Of a stretch of DNA of 56,069 nt, positions 24,893-32,294 are shown one piece after another. The notes below the pieces were generated by a model. The model saw only the letters and a list, made by a program, of their open reading frames with translations. It had not been told where the DNA came from and did no database searches. The stretch comes from Nitrospira sp. UBA2082. GTDB lineage: Bacteria; Nitrospirota; Nitrospiria; Nitrospirales; Nitrospiraceae. The stretch's first letter is position 1. Each line of letters begins with the position of its first letter. Where the stretch lies: assembly GCA_002331335.1 (NCBI GenBank), contig DCZO01000025.1, forward strand, positions 19,775 to 75,843, in the 5' to 3' direction. Made by a program: the position numbers and the translations under genes.

Positions 24893-24921
24893 ATTATATG
24901 AAGGGGTCGGAAGAGAGTCAA
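24893..24921 (-). promoter_or_regulatory. Near-consensus sigma70 promoter of the GlmL operon
   Basis: On the minus strand, TTGACT (24921-24916), a 17-base spacer and TATAAT (24898-24893) match the sigma70 consensus at 11 of 12 positions. The transcript would begin near 24886 and leave about 32 bases before the first ATG at 24854. It is the strongest promoter-like sequence I noticed in the window. Confidence 0.75.
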
Positions 24922-24948
24922 TTGAGCGATGATTATGCGTTGGCTTTC

Positions 24949-24977
24949 TTGACAGCTACTGAGAAATTCCGGACTAT
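24949..24977 (+). promoter_or_regulatory. Putative divergent promoter for the 24987 gene pair
   Basis: TTGACA at 24949-24954 with a 17-base spacer to GACTAT at 24972-24977. The -35 is perfect and the -10 is poor. It would give an almost leaderless transcript for the ATG at 24987. The two divergent promoters lie about 30 bases apart. Confidence 0.4.
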
Positions 24978-24986
24978 GCGGTCGCA

Positions 24987-25223
24987 ATGAGCACAAAGGA
25001 GCAAAACGAACGGAAGTTCCCGAATTGGCATGGCTTGCTGGACGGTGGGCGACGCTATTGGCTCGATGTTCTCGGCCGATCAGGTTGGAGAGCGCGGTAC
25101 GTCAAGGAAGTCGATGCAAATGAGGTTACTGTGCGTTTCTATCAGGAAATTTACGATGAAAATGGCCAATTAGTTGAGGTGCATGACAAGTATCCGGTAG
25201 ACTTGGGACATCGAAAGGTTTAG
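24987..25223 (+). CDS. Small conserved protein, first of a two-gene unit, 78 aa
   Basis: The 78-aa product has a beta-rich core (WRARYVKEVDANEVTVRFYQEIYDENG) and no membrane segment. It is followed 5 bases later by an 87-aa protein on the same strand. I have a general memory of this pair as a linked small unit in other genomes, but I cannot place a named family. A toxin-antitoxin or regulator-like pair is possible by size and arrangement; no nuclease or DNA-binding motif is visible. The ATG follows an AAAGGAG-like context weakly. Confidence 0.7.
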   Translation: MSTKEQNERKFPNWHGLLDGGRRYWLDVLGRSGWRARYVKEVDANEVTVRFYQEIYDENGQLVEVHDKYPVDLGHRKV

Positions 25224-25228
25224 GAACC

Positions 25229-25492
25229 ATGGAAGTTATCACCTGCAAGACCGTTGCTGAAAAGCTTGCTGCCCATCTGCGACATGACCTGTCATTGGAC
25301 AGCTTAGTAGCCTGGGCAGAATCGGCAATGATGGACGGTGAATTCGATCCAGCTTATCTTCCGACCATTCGCGACGTTGTAGCGAGGATCGGCGTCGCCG
25401 ACGTGCGCGCATTCGGCCTGACCTGGGAAGACTGCGAACAACTCCTTGCCCAACTCGGCTACTCCGCACAAGTCAGCATCGTCGCCCGGTAG
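25229..25492 (+). CDS. Small conserved protein, second of the pair, 87 aa
   Basis: Predicted all-helical protein with three or four helices (VAEKLAAHLRHDLSLDSLVAWAESAM, LPTIRDVVARIG, TWEDCEQLLAQLG). The FGLTWEDCEQLLAQLGY end is its most distinctive feature. It starts 5 bases after the previous stop, so the pair is almost surely one transcript. No function is assigned. If the pair were toxin-antitoxin, this helical one would be the candidate antitoxin, but nothing shows that. Confidence 0.72.
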   Translation: MEVITCKTVAEKLAAHLRHDLSLDSLVAWAESAMMDGEFDPAYLPTIRDVVARIGVADVRAFGLTWEDCEQLLAQLGYSAQVSIVAR

Positions 25493-25629
25493 TTTCCCAC
25501 AACACACTCCGCACGTTGAGCCGCACTCCTCCGGCAATGGACAGCGCGGTGCTCTCCCAAGTATCTCTCCACGTACTTTCCATTCCATACTAGACAAAGT
25601 AGAATATCGCAGCTTTTCCCAGAACGGCC

Positions 25630-25806
25630 ATGCTCAACACGCATGTATTGAACGGCAAAGAGTATATGCGCGCAGTTCAACAGATGCGCTGGTTCAAGAA
25701 TTGGACCTTTTGCGGCAATACCACAACTATGCTGGTTGGTACAGCACGCCGCCACGGCGCTCCGGTGTTCTACCGATACATCGATGCCAAGACGACGGTT
25801 TCATGA
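25630..25806 (+). CDS. Possible 58-aa cassette gene before the first attC-like site
   Basis: From ATG 25630 to TGA 25806 the frame reads as a compact protein with MRWFKNWTFCGNTTTMLVG, then HGAPVFYRYIDAKTTVS. The composition looks coding rather than random, and the stop lies 24 bases before the attC-like site at 25831, as expected for a gene cassette. The ribosome-binding site is weak and no family is recognised. It might equally be the 3' part of a longer decayed gene. The rest of 25493-25629 shows no gene. Confidence 0.4.
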   Translation: MLNTHVLNGKEYMRAVQQMRWFKNWTFCGNTTTMLVGTARRHGAPVFYRYIDAKTTVS

Positions 25807-25830
25807 CCAACAACGTAGCAGCATGTGTTG

Positions 25831-25890
25831 TGTAACTTACTCACGAACCGACACGATCGAAGCCACGCACCGCTCAACACGACGTTAGAT
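25831..25890 (+). repeat. attC-like recombination site 1
   Basis: The left end TGTAAC, nine bases, then AACCGACACG matches the usual R''-L'' order (TAAC...AAGCCGAC). The right end CCGCTCAAC, five bases, then GTTAGAT matches L'-R', with GTTAGAT fitting the GTTRRRY core. Length 60 bp is within the family range. Internal arm pairing is imperfect. Confidence 0.5.
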
Positions 25891-25898
25891 CTCTCAGC

Positions 25899-26504
25899 AT
25901 GGAACATATTTATCCCGACATGGATTGGAACATCTCACGCAGCCATGACAAAAGTTTGGCCATAAGGTGTCCTCATGCAAATATGCATCGATGTCCGCGC
26001 TATTATGAGAGCTACGCGCTTCTTGGCAAGTCTGGCATTACCACGACACTCGATCCCGATACAGATATGGAATTACTTGCAAAATGGAAGAAAACAAATT
26101 TATGGCCTGCCCTTGCGGAACAGGCCACATCAATCAGCGGCAGTGACGGCAAGAAGAGCCAGTTCTCGAATTTTTGTCCGGAAGTTGCTTTCGATACTTT
26201 TGGCTTGTTTGCCTCGTCACTTTGCCGCTACGCCAACGAGGCCGACCGTGAAAACGTGGTGAATCAGCTGCTCGGTGATAGGCGCACTTCCGCCAAGGAC
26301 TGGCATCACGAATGGGCATGGTTGAGCCCCATGCACTACTCCGAATGTCCGCTGTATTCGCAACTTTCGGTTTCGCAGCTCATTGCTCCTGGCTCTATAA
26401 AAGAAGAAATTGTTTCAATGAAGCCGGGTGCCTTCGGGTTCAGCATTGACCTGAAGAAACTCATTTCCAGGTTTTGTCGGTGGTGGCTTTCTCGTCACGG
26501 CTAG
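25899..26504 (+). CDS. Cassette-borne hypothetical protein, 201 aa
   Basis: Starts eight bases after attC-like site 1 and its stop codon lies in the R'' box of site 2, which is the organisation of an integron gene cassette. The N-terminus (PDMDWNISRSHDKSLAIRCPHANMHRCPRYYESYALLG) has three cysteines and a histidine in a pattern that could bind metal. I have a loose memory of similar N-termini among proteins of accessory DNA. No enzymatic motif is evident. Base composition is lower in GC than the core genes. Confidence 0.65.
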   Translation: MEHIYPDMDWNISRSHDKSLAIRCPHANMHRCPRYYESYALLGKSGITTTLDPDTDMELLAKWKKTNLWPALAEQATSISGSDGKKSQFSNFCPEVAFDTFGLFASSLCRYANEADRENVVNQLLGDRRTSAKDWHHEWAWLSPMHYSECPLYSQLSVSQLIAPGSIKEEIVSMKPGAFGFSIDLKKLISRFCRWWLSRHG

Positions 26505-26575
26505 AGGGAAACACTGCGATATAAGGGACGCTACGCGATAAAAACACGCAACGCCTCTGACTTTGAACGTTAGCC
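26499..26575 (+). repeat. attC-like recombination site 2
   Basis: R'' GGCTAGA (26499-26505, overlapping the upstream stop codon) is nearly complementary to R' GTTAGCC (26569-26575). The right half, CCTCTGACTTTGAACGTTAGCC, follows the L'-spacer-R' arrangement. Length is 77 bp. The next gene starts 15 bases downstream. Confidence 0.5.
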
Positions 26576-26590
26576 ATGCCATGAGGCTCC

Positions 26591-27970
26591 ATGGAATCGA
26601 ATTGGCATCACGCGTTTAATCCGCAGTTGTTCTTGAAAGCAATTAACGTCGAGCGACTACTTCAACGAAATGATGCTTATGCCGAGAATCGCATTAACAA
26701 ACTTGGGAAGCCGTGCCTATCCTGTGGTAGTTCTACTGCACCGGGGCTACTGCTGAACGAAGGATCGTACCTTTGTAAGCAATGTTTCGATCGAATCTCG
26801 TTTGTTCAATACCCCGAAAAGTATGAAGAGATAAGACGCCAGCATTTGCTGGCTCGTGAGGCGCGCAACCAAGCGCGCCAAGCGCTGATCAAGAGCAGCC
26901 CTGAACTACAGAACAAGAAGATCGCAGATACTGCGTTCTGGCTTTCCTTCTTTCTCTGCTTTATTCACATCGGCTTTATCGCGCTCACAGCTGGCATCTT
27001 CTTCATCGCCAAGCAGTTTAAGGAAGCACACAACAAAAAGCTGAACGAATGGGATACGCGCTACCCAGAACCACCTGAGCCTCTATTGCGCCACTTCCAC
27101 GACCCGTCCGCTGAACTAACTACTCAAGACAAGCAAACACTTTACATCTTCAATCACTGGCCCGGCTATCCACCCTTCTGGGGATATTTGCGCGAGGTGG
27201 TCTTAAAAAAAGACAGTGGGCGTTGCCAAGTATCTGGTTGTCCCTCGCGACTCGAACTCCACATTCATCACATCAAACCCGTATCAGAAGGTGGTGAGCA
27301 CAGCCCAGGTAATCTGGTTTCGCTATGTGATTTTCATCATGCTCTAGAACCTGAAAAGGGACATGAGCGAATTTGGGGGAGCATCAAGACGCGATACTTC
27401 ACGCTCGTGTGTGAGCATGAACGTTCCAACAGAGCCACCTTGGGTAGTCATACCGTTCTCGCCCATCTCCGACGCTTGCAACTTGTTACATTGGAAGAAC
27501 TGCGAGAACTGACAAAGACGTATGGATTCAGTTGTCCCCAATGCGGGAATACCCACATCAAATTCACGTTGTATAAAGGAAAGAACACCGTTGAAATCGA
27601 ATGTCCAACCTGTGCCAAATCAGTAGAAGGACCACAAGAACTTACCGAAGAGACTGGCCCTCGCTTGGCGGAGCTGTTGCGAGTTACCCGCAATCAAGGG
27701 CGCTGGAAAGTCAGATGGGACATGCTGTCTGAACGGAAAAGTGCTGTATGGGGTGCGTGGCAAGGTGGCCGCGCAACAAAGAAGCGCAAAGAATATAAGG
27801 AACGCCTTGATCAAGACTCGTCGAAACCGGTATGTCCTAAGTGTGGCGCAGCGATGCGTATTATTCGACCTAGGCCAACCGACACATGGAAACCATTCTG
27901 GGGATGTACACAACATAAGGTTACTGGATGCAAAGGAAGCGCGAAATATGTTGAGGCTAAACAGGACTAA
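26591..27970 (+). CDS. Membrane-associated HNH endonuclease with zinc fingers, 459 aa
   Basis: Domains in order: a CXXC zinc knuckle pair (Cys42/45 and Cys62/65), and a membrane segment (about residues 115-141, WLSFFLCFIHIGFIALTAGIF). An HNH nuclease follows (about residues 205-250, with CQVSGCPSRLELHIHHIKP and SLCDFHH). Then come a second zinc knuckle (CPQC...CPTC, about 308-345) and a topoisomerase-type C4 zinc finger (about 418-455, CPKCGAAM...FWGC...GCKGS). HNH nucleases cut DNA with a divalent metal. A membrane tether with DNA-binding fingers suggests defence or DNA uptake control, but that is inference. It occupies a cassette-like position between attC-like sites 2 and 3. Confidence 0.75.
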   Translation: MESNWHHAFNPQLFLKAINVERLLQRNDAYAENRINKLGKPCLSCGSSTAPGLLLNEGSYLCKQCFDRISFVQYPEKYEEIRRQHLLAREARNQARQALIKSSPELQNKKIADTAFWLSFFLCFIHIGFIALTAGIFFIAKQFKEAHNKKLNEWDTRYPEPPEPLLRHFHDPSAELTTQDKQTLYIFNHWPGYPPFWGYLREVVLKKDSGRCQVSGCPSRLELHIHHIKPVSEGGEHSPGNLVSLCDFHHALEPEKGHERIWGSIKTRYFTLVCEHERSNRATLGSHTVLAHLRRLQLVTLEELRELTKTYGFSCPQCGNTHIKFTLYKGKNTVEIECPTCAKSVEGPQELTEETGPRLAELLRVTRNQGRWKVRWDMLSERKSAVWGAWQGGRATKKRKEYKERLDQDSSKPVCPKCGAAMRIIRPRPTDTWKPFWGCTQHKVTGCKGSAKYVEAKQD

Positions 27971-28026
27971 CAACCGCGTCGAGGCAAGCACACAAGACCG
28001 GCGCACCGCTTAGCCAAAACATTACC
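27965..28026 (+). repeat. Degenerate attC-like site 3
   Basis: The left end GACTAACAACCGCGTCGAGG contains the R'' TAAC, and the TAA is also the stop codon of the HNH gene. The right end CCGCTTAGCC...ACATTACC aligns with the CGCTTAACTCAAGCGTTAGC pattern, but its GTT is changed to ATT. It is probably an inactive, decayed site. Confidence 0.4.
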
Positions 28027-28428
28027 TCTCCCTATTCTGAATAACACCTACCTTTATCTCCTTGCAGCTGTTGAGCACTAATTCTTCACTCTCCCTTCTC
28101 CCAAGCGCGGCATGGATGAATCCAGAACTACACGCATCAATTCTCTATTCCTCACTCCCCTCAAAAGAAAAAAAGAGAGCGGCCAGGCTGTCGTTCACTG
28201 CGCGCATCGAACGAGGCCCTTCTCAGGGCGCGCGTTCGGCGAGCAAGAAGGACGGCCTGGCTGCTCCCCTCGCCACATTATTCATGAACGCTTCAACTGC
28301 ACCCGCCGACACACCGCTGCGAGAATCCGTCGCAATTCCGCACAGCGCTTGCCCCAATCCAATTCGTCCGGCATATTCTTTCTTCATGCCGGCAATCACT
28401 ATCTTATTCGCATACGGAGGTTGATACG
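28027..28428. other. Intergenic region with a palindromic element, no supported gene
   Basis: No open frame here has a start with ribosome-binding site or recognisable motif. The main structure is the imperfect palindrome at 28182-28261, listed separately. The rest is pyrimidine-rich and unremarkable. Confidence 0.5.
28182..28261. repeat. 80-bp palindromic REP-like element
   Basis: Outer arms GCCAGGC (28182-28188) and GCCTGGC (28255-28261) are inverted. Inside, CGAACG (28208-28213) pairs with CGTTCG (28233-28238), and GCCCT-TCTC-AGGGC (28216-28229) is a perfect hairpin. The flanks read GCGCGC. This is typical of a small repeated palindrome, but no second copy was found in this window. Confidence 0.5.
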
Positions 28429-28614
28429 ATGCGGTTCATTAAAGTCCAGGATGAAGAGCGCAAGGGGGAGGTCGCGATCAATCTGGATCTCGTGCGGGAA
28501 GCGCACTTCGGTGGGGGCATGCTGCACCTGTACTTCGAACGCAGTTCATCTGCCCAGGATGACATGACGTTTACCGGCGAGAATGCCAAGAAAATCTGGG
28601 CGGCGATGGGTTGA
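28429..28614 (+). CDS. Small conserved hypothetical protein, 61 aa
   Basis: A clear GGAGG sits seven bases before the ATG. The short beta-alpha protein has a charged start (MRFIKVQDEERKGEVAIN), a glycine turn (FGGGMLHLYFERSS) and a helix end (GENAKKIWAAMG). It would fit a small cytosolic fold. No family is recognised. The next gene, msrB, lies 116 bases downstream on the same strand. Confidence 0.65.
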   Translation: MRFIKVQDEERKGEVAINLDLVREAHFGGGMLHLYFERSSSAQDDMTFTGENAKKIWAAMG

Positions 28615-28730
28615 CACGCATACCCAACCTCCCCTTTCTGTACCTTGCCCTCACGGACGAGGGTATGTAAGGATGCTGTGCGTTGTTCGACCACTGTACA
28701 GCGCATGCGCGCGGATGAAGGAGGTGCCGT

Positions 28731-29150
28731 ATGCCCGCGAAAATCGAAATCAGTCCGATCGTCAAGGTCACAAAAACGGATGCGGAATGGAAGACACTCT
28801 TGTCACCCGCAAGCTATCGAGTCCTCCGGCATGAAGACACCGAAGGCCCATTCGGCGACAACTTCCACGACAACAAACGAGAGGGCATTTACTACTGTGC
28901 CGGCTGCGATTTGCCCCTTTTTTCGTCGGAACACAAGTATGACAGTCACACCGGTTGGCCTAGCTTCTGGCAACCCATCGATCCCAAAGTGGTCGAAACC
29001 CGCACGGACTTCAAACTGTTCGTGCCCCGTACCGAAGTCCACTGTGCCCGCTGCGAAGGTCACCAAGGGCACGTGTTCAAGGACGGCCCCAAGCCGACCG
29101 GCCTGCGCTACTGCATCAACGGAGTGGCGTTGAAGTTCGTCCCATCTTGA
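28731..29150 (+). CDS. msrB: Peptide methionine-(R)-S-oxide reductase
   Basis: MsrB reduces the R form of methionine sulfoxide in proteins. The 139-aa product has the two structural zinc CXXC pairs (CAGC at Cys56/59 and CARC at Cys105/108). The signature DSHTGWPSFWQPI, GHVFKDGPKPTGLRYCIN and the catalytic cysteine Cys128 are also present. No MsrA domain is fused and no signal peptide is present, so it is cytosolic. The ATG follows GGAGGT. It is followed by a reductase gene after 15 bases, so the two may be cotranscribed. Confidence 0.95.
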   Translation: MPAKIEISPIVKVTKTDAEWKTLLSPASYRVLRHEDTEGPFGDNFHDNKREGIYYCAGCDLPLFSSEHKYDSHTGWPSFWQPIDPKVVETRTDFKLFVPRTEVHCARCEGHQGHVFKDGPKPTGLRYCINGVALKFVPS

Positions 29151-29165
29151 GGTCGAGACGAGCTG

Positions 29166-30065
29166 ATGGACCAGCCACGCATACGAGTCGGATTCGTCGG
29201 TGTGGGCCGTATGGGCGCGAACATGGCCCGGCGACTCAAAGAGTGCGGCTATCGCATCATCGCCGTTCAGGACTGCCATACCGCGAGCATGCTATCGCTG
29301 GCGCACGAATTGGGCTGTGAGGCGGCAGCGTCGCCGGCGCGTGTAGCGGAACTTTCCGACACGGTGATCACGGTCGTATCGGACGACGAGGCGATGGGCC
29401 AGATTTATGCCGAATACGACCCCGCGAGTCTCTTGTCCCATGCCAAAGGCAGATTGTTCATTAACTGCGCGACTATCACGCCGGCGATCCACATGGAGAT
29501 CGAGCAGGCGGTGGAACGGCATGGCGGTGCGAGTCTCGAAGCCTGCATGGCAAGCAGCATCACACAGGCACGGCAAGGCACACTTTACCTGATGTGTGGC
29601 GGGAAACGGGCGGTGTTTGAACAGGCCAAACCGATCCTTGAGGCCATAAGTGCGCAGCTGCGTTACATCGGTAAGGCGGGAGAAGCTGCCAAGATCAAGG
29701 CTCTGGTGAATATGGTCATGAACAGCAACACGGCGGCTCTTGCCGAAGGGCTCGGCTTAGGCGAGGCACTGGGGATCAATCTGACGCTGCTTCGTGAAGT
29801 CTTCAGCCAAACCGGCGCCGCTTCCCGTGTCCTGGAAACCGACGGGGAAGATATGCAGCAGCGGGCCCACGATTGTTTCTTCTCCGTCGCCCATGCAGCC
29901 AAAGATTCCGGCATCGCGCTGGACTTGGCGAACCGTGCCGGTCTCGCACTCCCGGTTGCCGAGGCCACGCTGACGCAATATCGTCGCTTGATCGAAGCAG
30001 GAAAGGGTGACCTGGACAAGTCGGCAGTGGCCGAACTGACGTTCAAGAGCCGAATCGGAGGCTGA
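29166..30065 (+). CDS. 3-hydroxyisobutyrate dehydrogenase-like NAD(P)-dependent reductase
   Basis: Beta-hydroxyacid dehydrogenase of 299 aa. The Rossmann motif VGFVGVGRMGANMARRL sits at residues 9-25. The middle includes the substrate-site segment SITQARQGTLYLMCGG, and the catalytic lysine lies in GKAGEAAKIKALVN. Family members reduce beta-hydroxyacids, tartronate semialdehyde, succinic semialdehyde or related aldehydes; the sequence does not define the substrate. It lies 15 bases after msrB on the same strand and converges with the DsbA-family gene. Confidence 0.88.
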   Translation: MDQPRIRVGFVGVGRMGANMARRLKECGYRIIAVQDCHTASMLSLAHELGCEAAASPARVAELSDTVITVVSDDEAMGQIYAEYDPASLLSHAKGRLFINCATITPAIHMEIEQAVERHGGASLEACMASSITQARQGTLYLMCGGKRAVFEQAKPILEAISAQLRYIGKAGEAAKIKALVNMVMNSNTAALAEGLGLGEALGINLTLLREVFSQTGAASRVLETDGEDMQQRAHDCFFSVAHAAKDSGIALDLANRAGLALPVAEATLTQYRRLIEAGKGDLDKSAVAELTFKSRIGG

Positions 30066-30072
30066 CCGCCGG

Positions 30073-30639
30073 TTATGCGAAAAACCGCCGGACCCGCTCT
30101 TCCGGCACACAGCCGACCAGGAGATCACCATCGGGCGAGACAATCAGCGGAACACCGGCCTGGCCTGTCATGTGCCAGGCCCCTTCCCACTCTTGAGCTG
30201 TCTGTTGGCTGTTTCCATCCTGACCAATTAACAGGTGCCCGTCGGCCAACAGAGTCAACACAGACGGATCCGAAATATCTTTCCCTTCGCACCAGAATGC
30301 GCGGTAAGTTCTCCTCACAAAGTCCATGCCTCGTGTGCGATCCTCGCGTAACAATCCAATAGCCTGTTCGATAGCAGGCCGTGTATTCGGCTTCCCAGGG
30401 GGCAGCTGGATCGGCAGCCCCGGCGCCAGCCGTTGCACCATTCCCACTTCATGCCGCAGTTCTGCCCCCAATGCACCGCTCCAAGGTTTCATGGGGCGGG
30501 GTAAGTGAGGGGCATGCTGTACCCCACGCCACTCGCAACGGTCGATGACATTCAACTCGTGCAACCGTTCGTGCAGCGCGTAGCAGAACGGGCAATTGAA
30601 ATCACTGTAGAGAAGAAACGAATCATTCGCACGGCTCAT
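30073..30639 (-). CDS. DsbA-family thioredoxin-fold protein (FrnE/HCCA isomerase-like)
   Basis: The 188-aa protein has CPFC at Cys16-Cys19 (FNCPFCYALHERL), a helical insertion and the cis-proline segment GVPLIV near residue 163. It has no signal peptide, so it acts in the cytosol. The family includes DsbA-like oxidoreductases of FrnE type and 2-hydroxychromene-2-carboxylate isomerases; isomerases usually have a serine in the CPXC place, so the two cysteines here favour a redox role. It is convergent with the reductase gene and starts just upstream of, and opposite to, the flgC-like gene. Confidence 0.82.
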   Translation of the reverse strand: MSRANDSFLLYSDFNCPFCYALHERLHELNVIDRCEWRGVQHAPHLPRPMKPWSGALGAELRHEVGMVQRLAPGLPIQLPPGKPNTRPAIEQAIGLLREDRTRGMDFVRRTYRAFWCEGKDISDPSVLTLLADGHLLIGQDGNSQQTAQEWEGAWHMTGQAGVPLIVSPDGDLLVGCVPEERVRRFFA

Positions 30640-30801
30640 GCCGCCACTTTACTGAAATGTTCACATGGAATCCACTGGGAAAAGGGAGGTCCGATCATCG
30701 TTACACCCCGATCGTGCCGGTTGCTGTCCATCCGCTCCGGCTGCTGCCGGCCAGTGCCTGCTACACTCAAAATAGCTGCCGATTCATATTGGAGGTGCAT
30801 T

Positions 30802-31155
30802 ATGATCTCCGCCATCCACACCGCCCTATCAGGGCTGAGCGCGTTCGGCAAACAACTCGAGGTCTCGGCGCACAATGTCGCCAACGTAAATACCGACGGC
30901 TTTAAGAGTTCCCGGACAGAGTTCGTTGAAACACAGAGCGGCGGGGTACTTCCTGTCGTTCAAAAAGACAACTCGGCCGGCCCCGCTGTTCTCAAAGACA
31001 CGGCTCAAGGCCCACGACAAGTCGAACTGTCAAACGTGGATCTCGGTCAAGAAGCCGTGAGCCAAATCATTGCGCAACGAGGCTTCGAGGCCAACCTGCG
31101 CACGTTGAAGACGGCTGACGATTTGCTCGGAAGCATTCTGGACACGAAGAAATGA
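30802..31155 (+). CDS. Isolated FlgC-like flagellar rod protein, 117 aa
   Basis: Flagellar rod/hook family protein. The N-terminal motif is the family's SALSGLSAFG-type segment (MISAIHTALSGLSAFGKQ) with HNVANVNTDGFKSSRTEF, and the C-terminus has the EAVSQIIAQRGFEANLRTLKTADDLLG motif. FlgC is usually about 135 aa, so it is slightly short. An excellent GGAGGT precedes ATG 30802. No other flagellar gene is nearby, and the window does not show whether the cell has a flagellum. It may be a detached or paralogous gene. Confidence 0.8.
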   Translation: MISAIHTALSGLSAFGKQLEVSAHNVANVNTDGFKSSRTEFVETQSGGVLPVVQKDNSAGPAVLKDTAQGPRQVELSNVDLGQEAVSQIIAQRGFEANLRTLKTADDLLGSILDTKK

Positions 31156-31181
31156 CGCCTGATGATGAGGCGTGAGTATGA

Positions 31182-32213
<1,032 letters not shown>

Positions 32214-32294
32214 GGAGGGATCTTCTAGCTTGAACGGAAGCGGAGTGCAAGCCTTTCTTGCGGAGCTCGTTCTCAACCGCCATGCCATCACTGA

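Noticed and set aside
25831..28026. CRISPR array as an explanation for the repeated sites in this stretch
   Set aside because: The sites are 600-1400 bases apart with genes between, and they are not identical short repeats with regular spacers.
28062..28567. Overlapping plus-strand frames in the gene-free stretch (120 and 151 codons)
   Set aside because: No ribosome-binding site or motif. They cross the palindrome at 28182-28261 and overlap the better-supported 61-aa gene at 28429.
28619..28667. Inverted CATACCC/GGGTATG and CCCTC/GAGGG arms upstream of msrB, possible riboswitch
   Set aside because: The arms are short, alternative pairings compete and there is no recognised riboswitch core.
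30802..31155. Flagellar cluster in this region
   Set aside because: Only the FlgC-like gene is present. Neighbours are metabolic or redox genes, so no flagellar operon can be claimed.
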